Position numbers and translations under genes: made by a program. Below, piece after piece: positions 12,825 through 25,912 of a stretch of 64,000 nucleotides of DNA. Origin of the DNA: Oxytricha trifallax. Lineage: Eukaryota > Ciliophora > Spirotrichea > Sporadotrichida > Oxytrichidae. How positions within the stretch are numbered: position 1 is the stretch's first letter; each line of letters opens with the position of its first letter. Below the pieces are notes generated by a model. It did no database searches. It saw only the letters and a list, made by a program, of their open reading frames with translations, and was not told the origin of the DNA. The DNA is taken from the NCBI GenBank assembly GCA_000711775.1, contig ARYC01000647.1:80676-144675 (forward strand), written 5' to 3'.

Positions 12825-15800
12825 GAGAAGTAAAAACTTAATTATCAATAAATTGCAATAAAATTGTAAAATTCCATCTATTATAAATAATGATAAGTTC
12901 ATCTTAAGGATAAATAAATTTTACTTCATTAAGAGCTGTTATTTCTTATGGCTTTTCTTCAGATCTTGCAGCTTTAAAAATAATCGATATGTCTAGCATC
13001 TTCTATTTCACTCATGGAATATCCATGGTAAGTTAATACCTTTTAAATCAATAATGCTTGCTTTTACCTCTATAATGAAAGCCAATTCTCTCTCTTCAAA
13101 GAATATCATTTTAATTTACTAAATAATTTTATCAATGTGTTCTACAAAATCAATATTGCAAGTACTCAAGTTTGGTGCTACTGTTTCTTGGTATCAGTTT
13201 AATTATTACATTAAATTGGATGAACTTAAGTTTGGTATTTGGTTTGTAGGTTGAGAATGTAAGTAATTTTTTTTTTATGATTTCAAAAACAATTCACCTT
13301 AAGGCTTATACTATATAGAGAATAACTTTAAACACTATTAGAGTTCCCTTATTTGGCAGCATAATTTGCTTGGCATCCAAGCAAAATAAATAAAGAGATT
13401 AAGGATTAATTAAAATAACAAAGATGTATAGTATTGCATGTTAATAATAAGATTAGGTATTAGGATATTTTCAGCATTTCTTTTCTATTTTGTCTTTAGA
13501 TCTGTTATGATTGAAGGCATCTTCAGAAGTAATCTAATGTCAAATGTCTAGAAAGTCTATTAGAAAATTAAATCTTCGACTGAGTATTAATATTCTCCTA
13601 TTAAGGCATACGAAGAGTAAAACTTCATCCAGTTAATTATTCAATATTTTATTGTTATTTTTTTCAGCCAAACAATGACTTTCCACTTTACAATATGAAC
13701 ATAATAATAGCAACAGTTGATTCCTGTAAAAATTTTTGGTAGTTGGAGCATCTAATTTCTCATTTCATAGTTTCTCTTTGATTCAGGCTCTGGAATCTAA
13801 ATTCTGGACACAAATAACTTTAAAATTTATTTTAAAAATATGAGGGTAAATAAATTACTGTCAATAATGATGAGCTACCTGTAGAGAAAGACATCATCTA
13901 GTAGTAAAAAGAAAAAAATTCTAATACTTTTAAGAATAAGCCTAATATCTTACTGAATTTTGGGGCAAATTTACTCGCATGGAAATTAACATAGGAATAG
14001 CTGCTCTTGATTGGGGTGCTTTAAAAAGTTTTGTTTGCAGCAATTTTGATGAATACCCATTAATATTCTTCACAATTTGTAGAGTAACTCTCTTTTAAAT
14101 CATATTATACAATATAATACTGAGTGCCATTAGTTTGTCATTTATTCATTCTTTAACATCTTCTTTGTAAAGCCAAAAACAACCAATTTGGGTAAGAAAA
14201 ATAACTTTCTATGAAGAACACTAAATTCCTTGAGTTAATATCTCGACATAAATAGAATTATCATTAAATATAAATTTAGAATGTGATAATTTACTTATAT
14301 TAAATGCTTGACTTATGCAAGTTTAAAAGTACATAAAAAGCTGATATTACTATCATAGTCACTTAACTATCTTTTAAATGACTTTTCTTGGTAATATGAT
14401 AGAACAATCATCTAGTCTCGCTTGATCCAATAGATTTCATAATCCCTAAAATATTAGTTTTTAATTTCTTCTTCATTAAGAACCTTTAATGTGATTTCCA
14501 ATTCAATATTTAATTATTAACAAATTTATATAAATTTCTGTCATTTTTGAAACTTGTAATCTAAACATAACTCCGTTAAGTTTCTAGTTATTAGTAACTG
14601 ACAACTTCTATTGACACTTACTCAATTAATTATGTATGCTATCATAGAAATTGATATATTGATTCAATTGCTGACATATTAGGATTCATTTATAATTATT
14701 TTTATTTTATCCTCTCCTTATAAAAAAAAAGTAATTATAAGATATAAGTTTTCAAAATAATGATAAATATGTTACTGTTATTTTATTCATTAATTTTTCA
14801 ATATAATCTAACTTCAATGATCAAATAACTTTTAGTAGCAATGGCCTATGAATTTATATAATTATATAATATTTATTATAAATACGACTTTTCATGACTA
14901 AATTCTAGATTTTATTATTGCAGTGATAGCTCTACTCAAAATAGGTAATGAATTTATTATAGCTAAAATAGTAATTTAAATTTATCAATGCAGAAAAACT
15001 TGATTCACAAGTTAGCTTCTCCTAAGTCTGCCAATATTGAAAATGAGGCAAAGCAAAGATCTTTTTAGATAGAAACAGAGTCTTCATATTAAAGAATGAG
15101 TAATAATAATTAATAAAATGAGTATAATTTTTTTTAAATACTCAATATTATATAAATTACTTGAAGATATAGTTTTTTATAATTATTTATTATAAATGTT
15201 TTGAAATTTTAATTTTATGTTAATTGTATAAATATATTAATTTTCCTACTTAAAACCAATTTTTATTTTTAATGTTTGAGTTATTTTTAAAACTCTTTTT
15301 TTTATTTAAAATTTATTATTGTTTAAAATGTAATTACTTTGTGTTCAAATGTTCACTTAGTTTATGTAATTTGATAGTAGAGAATAAATAATATATTTTT
15401 AATTAATAAAATCAATAATTTTTAATATCTTTCAATCATTCATGAGAAATATATATTTATTTATATAATACAATTAATTAGTTAATAATCTCATTTCATT
15501 TTGATTAAAACATAGTTTAATATATTCAGTTATATTTTTGATAATTTATATTCAATATTAATTGCAAAGCATAATTAACGAATTAGTAAGTATTAGATAT
15601 TCTTATTATTTCAAATAAATTATAAATTAAGTGCTTTAAATTATTATTAATTAAACAATAACAAGCATTTAAAAAATTAATATAATTATATAAACTTATA
15701 ATGCATATCTTTTGTATTTATGCGTTTTTATTTTCTGAACTTTTCCATTATTTTCACTGATTATAACATTAATAAGAGAGAAGAGGGTGGAATTATATTT

Positions 15801-16929
15801 TTAAATTCATAATAGTGAGAAGGTTAAAGACCAGCAATCAATATATAATATAAGAAATTATGAATTCTTATGGTGTTTTTATTCTTCTCAAGATAATTTA
15901 GATTAAGAGATACCACAATTAAATACACTCTTACAAAACCAAGTTTAACTTCAAGCATGAAATTATAAGAAAGATTTTAATTCAAAAGTTTCACCCACTC
16001 AGCTAAGGTAAAAAAGTATAAGCATATCATGAGCAAAGTAATGAAAAGATCTTGATTTAAAAAAAGTGAACTTTTTAAAATTAGTACGAACCTATACCAA
16101 TAAAATAAAATTCTAATATTTTAATTTTAAAGAGATTAATAAGAAAGACTCAGAAGAAAAAAAGATTGATTGATCTGTGAATCAATAAGTAAGTAAAACC
16201 ATTGCTGCATGCATTTAAGAACGAATTATGTATATATTACTGTATTATTTTTATGTCAATCTTAAAATTATTTGAACATAAAATAAAGAAGTATCTGATC
16301 TGGAGAAATTAAGAGTGATTGATGACCATGCTTAAAAGGTATATCTCTTTAATTATTCATTAAGAATTAATAGTTCTAAAATAATTATCAAATAAATATA
16401 TATGGTTCTTAAAGATTCTATGAAATAATTAGCTATAATTTATAAAGTATGACTGTCAAGCTTCTTGAATAGGCTATGTTTAAAGAGTTTTTAAGCCATA
16501 AAATTTGATTTTAATATTTTTTCCAATAAAAATAGAGTTATTTATTTCAAAAGAGCGATAAAATTAGAGATAAACTTACGCTAAGATGTTAGATATTTAA
16601 GAATACTTATTCCCAATTAAATAGAAGTTGATTGTGATTTGAAATGTGCGACATAAAAATAGTAGATGTTACTATAATACATGAATGAGATGTCGAAACA
16701 ATTTCAAACTCTGGTACCAAGCTATGTAAATTATCAATCAATTTTTCTGTTAAGTATATTAAGCAGAAGATATATACTTGAAAATTAACTAGAAACTAAA
16801 AATGATAAAACGCTTGATCTCTTTTATTTACAAAGCATAACATAGAAGTCATATATAACCTATTAAGCGGTATGATTTAGGTGAGATACAGTATGGACAA
16901 GTCAAACATATAAAATTCTTTTATTTAAA
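12825..16929. other. AT-rich stretch without recognisable genes
   Basis: About 4 kb of AT-rich DNA with scattered less AT-rich patches (for example near 13480-14050). None holds a frame or motif that I can support. Confidence 0.5.
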
Positions 16930-17530
16930 TACAACTACTATTCAAATCCAATTAGTTTGGAGATTCTTCTTCCTTTGTTTACTGAGTCTTTCATCTTCTC
17001 TTTCTGCTTCTTCTCGTTTTTATCTAATTCCTTTTTCTCTGTTCACCTTGTTTTCTTCCTTTTCTTCTAGTCCTTTATTTGTGATTTGAATTGTATCCTA
17101 GGATCTTGACTTGTTAGTCAAATATTTTGTCTTGGTTGGAGAATCTGTGTTTTTGGTTTTTAACTTTTCTTTCCTTCTAACGGTGTTTAGTTAAACTAGG
17201 TCAGATTTGAGGAAGTAGACATTCTTTAATGATATTTGGCAGACAACTTAGCTTTGTTGCGATGTCTTTGGTACTTTATGTCTAAACTTATGTATGCAAA
17301 TTCGCTTCCATTAACATTCTTTAGTATGTCTACATTGAAGTGTCTAATTAAGTTTGAGATTTCCCTAGGATTACGTCTGCTCTCTGAGTCTTTTCTTTTA
17401 TAATGTTTACATGTACCATATCATCTTGCAAGTTCCTTATCATTTTGCAAGCTCCTTATCATCAATGCAACTATTTTTGTGTGATATTATTTATATTTGA
17501 TTGCAGTAGAATGATGAGATGGAATTTGAG
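16930..17530 (-). pseudogene. Lysine-rich coiled-coil-like gene fragment, unrecognised
   Basis: The minus strand of this pyrimidine-rich island gives coding-like pieces in more than one frame. One around 17450-17210 reads QDDMVHVNIIKEKTQRADV and ends at a TGA. Another near 17060-16940 is strongly charged (KKELDKNEKKQKEKMKDSV) and would form a coiled coil. The frame changes point to decay or to short eliminated spacers. A charged Lys/Glu tail is also present at the end of the LINE C-terminal region, but sequence similarity to it is not clear, so no family is assigned. Confidence 0.35.
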
Positions 17531-18803
17531 AAGAGTACTATTGATTTGAATAAGTTATATTTTATTGGTTTAATCCAGATGGAAACACAAAAATTTTTGG
17601 ATTTTAATCTGTTTTGAAAGTTTACCTTTGAGATTATTTAAATATTTAGTAAGGTGGATCAAACTTAATTTAGTTAATAATAAATTTATTAATTATTATT
17701 TTATGATTAATAAGAATCCATATTTACTACATAATTTTTAAATAGATTTTTCTTATTTATTACTGAAATTATTCCGTGACTTTATTGATATCATTGGCTT
17801 AGTAAAATTCTTAACTTTTCTAAAAATATAAATTTGTGGTTATATTGGACTTTTTCACAGTCTGTGTATTACCTTGAATCTTCTTTGTACGAACTTAAGT
17901 TGTAAGATGAGTCGTATTGTACTACTGATTTCTCAATTAAGCTCCAATATTCCTCATTTACACATTATAATACTATATTTAATAAGGGGCTGGCATTCCT
18001 ATTTGATGGGTAATAGATTCCATTTTAAAATTTAATTTATTCTTGTATCCTTTTGATAAAAATATAGAGAGGATTAAAACCAAAATTTCAAATCTCACGC
18101 TTATCATAGCAATTTAGTATTATGACATGAAATGTTTCATTCGTATCTTGAACCTGCTCATTGTAGAAAGACCGATTCTTAAATGTATATTTATTTTTAT
18201 AAATTATTACCTATTCTCATTAAGTTACTTAATGTTTAAGGATTCTAGTTTAAAATAAATAATTATTTGAATTTAAAAGCAATAAGCTTTTTGATAATCA
18301 ATATTTAAGTATAGTTATTTGTAGAATATTGGTGAACTCAAATTATTTAAAATTAATCTTGGATGATTTTTATTAAATGGATACTCTTTTTGATTCAGGA
18401 TTTATTTTTCAACTTTTCAGACTGGCCTTGCTTAGTCTAAAAATCTAGTTTTCTTGGTCATGCTTGATTATAAACTGATACTATTCAGCCAAACAGCATC
18501 TGTTTTTCACCCTTAAATATTCAATTACAAATCTTAAACACATAATTATAGTTAAAAAAAATTTGATATTTCTTGAAATCAATCAATACCATTTGTCTTT
18601 GTTTTGTTAATGATAATTCAAATATCTGTTATTATTTATTTAATACTTTGTTCTTGTTGTCTATACTTACTTTTATTTTAATGAATGAATATTAGTGAAA
18701 TAATTATTAATAATTATAATTACACTAAATAATAATTATTTGTTTTTTTGAAAAACTATTTGTGAAATTATCAATTAAATTCATTTAAATGATAAAATAT
18801 TTA
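17531..18803. other. AT-rich stretch without recognisable genes
   Basis: AT-rich DNA with no supported coding frame, repeat or RNA. Its right edge is the 13-bp repeat flanking the SINE-like insert. Confidence 0.5.
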
Positions 18804-19479
18804 TGAAATATGATATGATGATGATGATTTTTAGCCACTGAATTAATTTACGGGAGGTTATCAACCGTTTATATGGATTTAACATCAAACCTTTCAAAGT
18901 ACTCTCGGACTAACACCTGACTTCTGAATTCCTATGTACTTTGTAGTAAGGACATTTCTGCATTGGCCCAAACCCCAGGTTATCTCACTCAGTGAAACTT
19001 CCAATTGCCCCTTCCGGGGATGTTTATGTTCCTGTTTGGCTGATTTTTGCTCTTCCTCTCTTAGTTGTCTGTTTCTAAAAACCCCGGCTAGTTAGCTCAC
19101 AGGGAAAATCCACAGTATTTTTACCCGTGCTTAGTTTTTCTTCTGTGATACAGGGTCCCTTTTCCAAGCACAGTAGACTCATTACGGACTCTGGGCGGAC
19201 AATCCTAGTCGTAGCATCACAGCCCCTGAGAGGACAGTTACTCCCTGTGATAGGCATGTGATGGGGACTTTAGTTTTAACACGACTTAAGTCCATTTCGG
19301 TCGATTTTATTTTTGGCTTGGTCCCCCTATACCTTGCCTGACGTATTCTGAGTAACTCCTCAGATCCGAGACTTATCCTGAAAAACCAGGTGCTACTACG
19401 GTTTCGAACCCTCCGGGGTACCGGAATTGGTCGGGCTGGTTACCGACTTACCAGTAGGTCGAAAACTGAAATATGATAT
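18804..19479 (-). mobile_element. SINE-like retroposon with 13-bp target duplication
   Basis: TGAAATATGATAT occurs at 18804-18816 and 19467-19479, and the 650 bp between is far richer in G+C than both flanks. Read on the minus strand, the insert starts with a tRNA-like promoter pair: an A-box-like TGGTAAGTCGG (19443-19453, one base short of consensus) and a perfect B-box GGTTCGAAACC (19400-19410). It ends in a microsatellite-like tail of ATC repeats (18817-18830). Head, tail and duplication are the hallmarks of a polymerase-III retroposon mobilised by a LINE. No long protein frame survives; the best is about 120 residues (19345-18985). Confidence 0.65.
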
Positions 19480-19869
19480 AATAAAGTTAGATCTGATCAA
19501 AAGATAGTTTAAAATTACCATAAATATGTATGGAGAATGATATTACAAATTCTTAAGAATTTATTATAAGTTATAGATGAAAATTATATAAAAATATAAA
19601 TTAAAATCATTATAATTCTCCAAAAAAATCAAAATATTTATAAATGATCAAAACTGTTAAATGTAAAGATAAAGTGCTTTTGCATTTATCTAAATTTTGT
19701 TAAATAAGCAAGTTGTAGTTATAAATAAATATATAAATATAATCATAATTAATAAAAAGAAAAGTAAAGTATATAAACCCCAAAGTATTAATCTTAAACA
19801 AAATTTAAGTAAGTAAAACCTTTATTAAAATTAAATATTTAAGTCTATGGAAATCATTCTAAAGAGTGA

Positions 19870-21250
19870 ATAACTTAATTTGAGAAAGATGATTGTTTCT
19901 CTGTCTTAGTCCTTTCTTATATTCTTTAGTTTTCTTTACAAATTTTCTGATTGATTCGTTGCCAATTGTTGTCCATTCTTGTCGCTAGTGGTAGGCTTTT
20001 CTGAATATTTCTAAATACTTACCATGAGGACACATAGTTTCAATAATATCATTTAGCTAATCAGGTTTTCTAGATCCTTATCTTACTGGTTCGACAATTA
20101 TATTTGGAGCGTTGTGAGTATGTGAGATCATTCTTAGATTATGAAATGAACCTTTCTTTCTTGCTACCAAGAAAAACTCTGTAAAGTGTCTAAGATAGTA
20201 ACCAAAAGTTTTTCTTAAAAGTCCATCTTTTTTCATTTTTACCCAAGTTATTATTTCTATTCTTTCGTAGTTGTGATCTTCTAGGTATTTTAAGGCTACC
20301 TTCCAGCTTTATATTTGTTATCCACATAAACAAATACCCATTCTATTGTAATTCTTCAATAGGAATGCTATTCATTATTTGACAATCATTTAAAGTGTTA
20401 TAATCAATTTTAAGAGCTGTACTGTCCAAGGAGCGGTTAGTCCATCAAATCTATTTCTAATAATGCCTTCTATATTTTATAATACTTGATTCCATAATGC
20501 TTTATCTTGAATGTCCCTTTGATACTAAACTGCTGTTCCTTTAATTTATCTTAGTCCCCATTCAAAGATCTTAACTTCCCAACCTATTTAATGAGTGTTT
20601 TATTTTTAAATAACTTATTAAGTTTTTACAATTTGAAGAGTGTTTTGAAGATAATCTCGTGTGACAAGCTTCGGTACTTCAGAAGGATAGTGGATTATTT
20701 CATCATATTTTTCCTCTCTATGTTCTTTAAATTAACAATTTTTAACTTTAATTTTATTTATCATTAACTTCCTTAAAATTAATGTTTTTTTTTATTATTT
20801 AATCATCTAAGTGAGCGTATAATTATTCAATATTTTCAAGTTTTGAAAGCATCTAAGAATTCTCTGATTTTAATGACTTAATATCCTAGGAGTATTAAAT
20901 TTTTAAATCTATTTTTTTGTTTGCTGTAACTCTGATTTAAGATTAGCAATTTCATTATATTAATCGGCGTTTTCCAATTAGTTTACTTTGATTACATAAC
21001 TACTTTTAAATATTTCTAACTTTCTCTTTACTCCATTTTACTTTCTAACGTTTCTAATATTTATTTATTCGTTGGATATCTTGGAATAGTTCTCTAACTT
21101 CCAAACTTGTTAATAATTTGGTCTTAAACCAATGTTTAAAATCTTTGAAATTATTCAATAAAAACTCTAAATTATTTATTTACTCTAGTGATAATTCCAA
21201 ATGTTCCTTTAATCTTATATAATAATCGCTTAAATTAATGTAGATAAATT
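19870..21250 (-). pseudogene. MT-A70 family N6-adenine methyltransferase homologue, decayed
   Basis: The minus strand encodes an MT-A70-type methyltransferase in broken frames. The N-terminal part (about 21240-20960) is a coiled coil (EQINNLEFLLNNFKDFKHWF). The catalytic core follows: a degenerate DPPW-equivalent TAPW near 20440, NGYLFMWITN near 20325, then ERIEIITWVKMKKDGLLRKT, a Leu-Arg-His segment (GYYLRHFTEFFLVARKK, about 20215-20150) and the family-typical C-terminal RKPDQLNDIIETMCPHGKYL with WTTIGNE (about 20085-19960). In ciliates members of this family (MTA1 and partners) methylate DNA adenine. At least two frameshifts (near 20430 and 20310) and TAPW instead of DPPW mean it is probably inactive, unless the breaks are eliminated sequences. 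TAA/TAG as Gln is required throughout. Confidence 0.7.
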
Positions 21251-23180
21251 GTTTTGTAGATTTAATTTATTAATTTTAGGGACTCAATCTTTATTCATAA
21301 TATATATTATTTTTATCATAATAAGTTAAACTAAAACAGTCTGGCTAAGAATACTGATTTTATTTGGTAGGAGTAATATTTATTTACTTTACGGGTATTA
21401 ATTAAAAGCTTTTTGCATTTTATTTTAGTAATTTTGATAATTTAAGTCTTGCTAATATTAATGTAAACCTTAATATTAATAATAGTAAGTCCAAGAATTA
21501 TAATTTCAATGTTGTATACCATTAATTTGTGTTAGGGCTCCAAAACTAGTCATTCAATTATGATGTTGGAAAACAATTTGAGTAGCAATGGTTTTAGCGA
21601 GAAAGTTCTTAATTTAATTCAAAAAGTAAAGGATTTGAAAACTGATTGGTGATTCATTTGAAAATATAATTATTAATTATAGTTATCGAAATAAAAAACA
21701 AACAAATATAGAAACTTTTTTTTGAATGATTAAATAAATATCTTACAAGTAAGTAGTTTACAGTTTTTTAACTTCTGCAATCAGAATTTTATTTCATATA
21801 AAATAATAATAATTCAATTAAAATAAAATAAAAATGGCATATAAGAATTAAAGATATTGATAAATTTTATTTAAAAATAAAGTTTAAACTATAAAAAAAA
21901 TCAAACTTCCAAATTTAAATAATTCATTTGTAAATTTTAACTTTTTTTTAAACGTTCAGTTTTTTTCAGGTAAATATTCAAAATTTTTATTTGTATTTAT
22001 CATAAATTCAATTTTATGGTAATTAATTAAAAAAATCATTGAAAAACTATGAAGAATATTATTATCATTAGAGGACCAACAGATAACTTTTAAACTAAAA
22101 TATAGGTAAAGTTTAATTAAAAATCTCCGTACATCTGTGAGGAGCCCATCCAGGCTCTAAGGGTGATTAAATTTTTAATTTTTTACTTTTTTATAGATAA
22201 GAAAAGAATGATCAAATAAAGAATAAAGCTAATTTTAATTTAAAAATTTAATAAGGTCATGCTCAAGATAAAGTATCAATTTAAATATATATCTTAATGC
22301 ATTCATATAAATCATCAAGGATTTTGAAGAGTCACATAACTCAAAATTTTGAAATTTAGTTATAACTAAAGCACAATAAAGTCGAGCTTAGATAAAGGTT
22401 TTCCTCTGGTATAGTTGTTACAGATTTTGAAATTATTCTAAGAGCTATTCTACTCTTAGTAAATTAAATATTAAAATGAGATAATTTGGGAATCAGCCAG
22501 TGATAAAATTAAAAATGATGGTCAACATAAAGCAAATTTTTCATATTTTTTTAACATAAAAACCTGAAAAAAAATAATTAATAAAAGATTTTAAACTCAT
22601 CAAAATTTCAATTTTATTAATGTTAAAATTTTGCCCAAAAAAACAAACATTAGCATTTACAGAATCAATTTAAAGTCGTAACTTTAGATTTGGCAAGAAA
22701 TTAAAACTAGACAAAATTTTTAACATAAACTTAAACTTGTTTCTTACATGACAGTTTAATCGACTTCAAGGAATCATATTGATAATAAGGACAAGCTTTA
22801 AAAATATCAGATTTGTTCAATTAGTTTTGATCTTAAAATAAGTTTTTAAGTACTGCGATTAACGAGCACCTTTAGAAGATCTTGAACGCGAATCTAAATC
22901 TTTGGCACAAATATATTTAATTAATGATCTCCTCTAGCATTTAGCAATCATATATAGATGATCAATTTTAAGATAGTAAATCTAAATAAGAAATCAAGAG
23001 TATATATCTATAGCACAAAGAAGGTGTATTGTTTCATCAAGTAAAACATAAAGCTTCAAGATAAATCTAAAAGTTAAATTCCACTAAGATCTTTTATAAA
23101 ATAAGCTAATCAAATTAGTTAAATTAAAATTCCAATGATATGCTGCAAGCATGTTTATATAATCTGTAAATTGAATCATT
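21251..23180. other. AT-rich stretch without recognisable genes
   Basis: AT-rich DNA lying between the MT-A70 remnant and the 3' end of the D34E transposase frame. No frame, repeat or RNA is supported. Confidence 0.5.
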
Positions 23181-23870
23181 TCAAACAAAACTAAAAGATT
23201 TATTACAATATAGGCTTTAGCTTATCATGTATAGTAAAAAACGCTCAATTAACAAAAATTATCTGATTTCATTTTCAATCATGTTGAATAACCAAATAAG
23301 AAAGTGAGTTCCTTAAACATGTATCAAAAGTCTTTTTAATCCAAGAGAAGTCAAGCTCTTGCACATAAACTGAATACTATACTACTATTTGACAAGCTAC
23401 TTCCTAAACAAAATTTCAAGCTATAAAACGAAGAATTTAATATACTTATTTGAAAGGCTTAAATGATTCGTACTCAAGAACTTTCCCCTTATATGAGCGA
23501 ATACTTTTTCTACAGGAGCTGAGTCAAATTAGTAAGGGCCCAAATTACATATTAAGAATTTAAGTTATTTGAACTTTTCCAAAGTATAGATGCTTCTATG
23601 ATAAGTAGAATTATCGATTTGGAATACGAATTTATCTCGCCAATTTTTGTCAATTAACTGCATGTAGTTGTAAAGCTTTATCACAAAATACATAAATTAA
23701 ATACTATTGTTATTGCCGGAGTTAATAGTAAACACAAAGCTTCCATCACTAAAAGCTGCTGCTATAATATTTAGTCGGCTTATTCGATTTTGGGCTATTA
23801 AGCGAGTATAATTAAAATATGGAGACTGTTAAAATTAAATAAAAAAAAGAGATCAAAGAAAATTATGATC
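23181..23870 (-). pseudogene. D34E transposase (IS630/Tc1-mariner type), C-terminal part
   Basis: The minus strand is open for about 225 codons down to the TGA at 23181 with TAA/TAG as Gln. It shows the second and third acidic residues of an IS630/Tc1-type DDE domain: FVFQIDNSTYHRS (second D) and, 34 residues on, FDSAPVEKVFAHIRGK (E). Upstream lies RLNIIAAAFSDGS, the region preceding the second D. The TBE transposase in this window has the same 34-residue D-to-E spacing, but the sequences differ, so this is another family. The first Asp and the N-terminus are missing here; the foldback element at 23921-24594 starts just upstream and the frame at 24598-25005 may be the lost N-terminal part. 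The element's own ends were not found. Confidence 0.65.
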
Positions 23871-23920
23871 ATCTCAAGGCACAAGAGTTAAATTCCAACA
23901 GTCACTAATTTGAATTATGT

Positions 23921-24594
23921 ATGAGTAGATCCTTATTTAAATTTAAATAACTAATCAACGAACTAAAAATGAAATTTTTGTTTTTTTTCAACTTTTCTGT
24001 TTTTTCTATTTTTTGTTCATCGATCAAGTAGATGTTGTAGGTGATCTTAAGTTTTTTCATAATTTTCATAGATATATCTTCAGGGTATCTTCAGAGTATC
24101 TTCAGGATATCTTCCTCAAAAAAATTAAAGTGTGGAGAGTGAGGAGAAATGGAGTCCAGCATCAACAAAAACAGTAGTAATAGCACTAATAATGTAAAAA
24201 TCAAGCATTATTATGAGTCTGGGATTTTTCAAAAACATCTTGTTTTTCTAAAATTCATAGATGTGATGCCTTATGTTGAAGATGATGTTGATGAAAACTA
24301 AGAAAAATCAGTGATGTAAGATTTTGAAATTCTCTAGAATTTCAACCAGACTCATAATAATGCTTGGTTTTGAGATTATTGGTGCTATTACTACTGTTTT
24401 TGTTGATGTTGGACACAACACTTTAATTTTTTTGAGGAAGATATCTATGAAAATTATGAAAAAACTTAAGATCACCTACAACATCTACTTGATCGATGAA
24501 CAAAAAATAGAAAAAACAGAAAAGTTGAAAAAAACAAAAATTTGATTTTTAGTTCGTTGATTAGTTAATTAAATTTAAATAAGGATCTACTCAT
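23921..24594. mobile_element. 674-bp foldback element
   Basis: The two halves are inverted copies of each other: the left end ATGAGTAGATCC at 23921 is matched by GGATCTACTCAT ending at 24594, and pairing continues inward for about 330 bp on each side, interrupted near 24070-24130. The left arm carries four imperfect copies of a unit like ATCTTCAGGGT at 24077-24114. No clean flanking duplication was seen. It carries no coding frame and sits between two minus-strand coding pieces, so it probably inserted into a transposase gene. Confidence 0.75.
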
Positions 24595-24597
24595 TTA

Positions 24598-25005
24598 ATA
24601 AAACTCATTCCCTTCCTTGAAGGTAATTCAACTCCTATTTCGTTCTCCTGAGGTTTTTCTATTTTCAAAGGTTTAATTTCTATCGTTTGAAGTTGCTATT
24701 TTTAATAAAATTACCTTTTATGCTAATATTATTTCTTTTGCTAAACTAAGTAGGCCGTCGTTTATCAACTAATCTTAAACTTGTTTTCTTCTTATTTATA
24801 AGTTATTCTTACAGCTTTTACTAGTAAGTCCTCAATGTCATTTATGTCTAAACTTTAGTTTGAAGTTTCTTCAGGCAATGGCCCTTTTAAAGACTCTGTA
24901 GGATCTGCTAGTTACCATCCCTTATCAATTTCTTTTGCGTTTTCATGTAATGGTGCCTCTAATTCTTTGAGCTTAATTTTCTAGCTAGAGGTCATTAACT
25001 GATAG
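24598..25005 (-). pseudogene. Unrecognised frame, possible N-terminal part of the D34E transposase
   Basis: The minus-strand frame begins at about 25005 (MTSSQKIKLKELEAPLHENA) and stays open for about 135 codons to the edge of the foldback element at 24594. It is rich in Lys, Glu and Gln, with TAA/TAG read as Gln. It directly precedes the foldback, and the D34E transposase frame lies directly beyond it on the same strand, so the two may be one gene split by the insertion. No helix-turn-helix is certain; the assignment is positional inference. Confidence 0.4.
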
Positions 25006-25912
25006 TGTGGTCCATATTATAAGGGAATTTGTAATATAGCTCATCTCGATATTTAGAGGTACCTATTAAATATCATTTTAAAAATGAGAGCTTGAAGATC
25101 AAGCAAGACAACTTTCCCAAATTAAAGTATTTTAAGCATAAAATTATCGTATATTTTACTTTGACGAGTGTCTCATTTTAATAAATAATAATTTGATGTT
25201 AAAATTAAATAATTTTAAGGCTGATAATTATTCTCTATATAGAATATCTTTAACTATTAATTAATTTCTGAAAAAATCATTTTTAAAATAATCATTAAAT
25301 AAACAACAATAATTCTCACTATAAGGCAAGGAACATTTTCTCCAAAACCAGCTTACTAATCTAATATTAAATTCTTAAATTGATAACAATCTTACTCAAG
25401 TCAACTTTCACTAAGTTCGAGTAAGGATAGCCTAAAAAAGATCTTTATGACTTTCTTGCTAAAGAGTGTGGAGCGTATCTCCGGAAAATGACTTGCTGCA
25501 ATATTAACTTTCTCAAATCAATATTGAACGGTTAAAGTGAGGTCAATCAAGTAAATCTTAATTTAAATAGTAATTGAGAAGGTTGAATGTAATAGTGACA
25601 GCTGTTCCTTAAATATAAGGGCTAACAGCGGATAATTTACTAGATTATGCGAGAGATAAGCCATTATTGTTGGTATTCCTACCAGATCAATATGAATGAT
25701 TACATTTAGATAAAAAGTGGATCTGCGACATACTACTTTCGCTTGACAAAGATGGTATTAACAATATGATTTTTAATGCAAAGTAAAAGATGAAAAAGAG
25801 ATTAGATAACACAAATAATCTAATTCTATACATGAAGCCTGAATATGTAGCAGCATTGAGCTAATCTTTGAGTTATAGTGTGAAAAGATTAGAATTTTAA
25901 GTAATTTTTAGT

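Noticed and set aside
19380..19466. Functional tRNA gene at the head of the SINE-like insert
   Set aside because: A- and B-box-like sequences are present, but no acceptor stem or anticodon arm can be drawn; a tRNA-derived retroposon head fits better.
24324..24545. Standard-code 73-residue frame
   Set aside because: It lies entirely within one arm of the foldback element and reads only the palindrome; no coding character beyond that.
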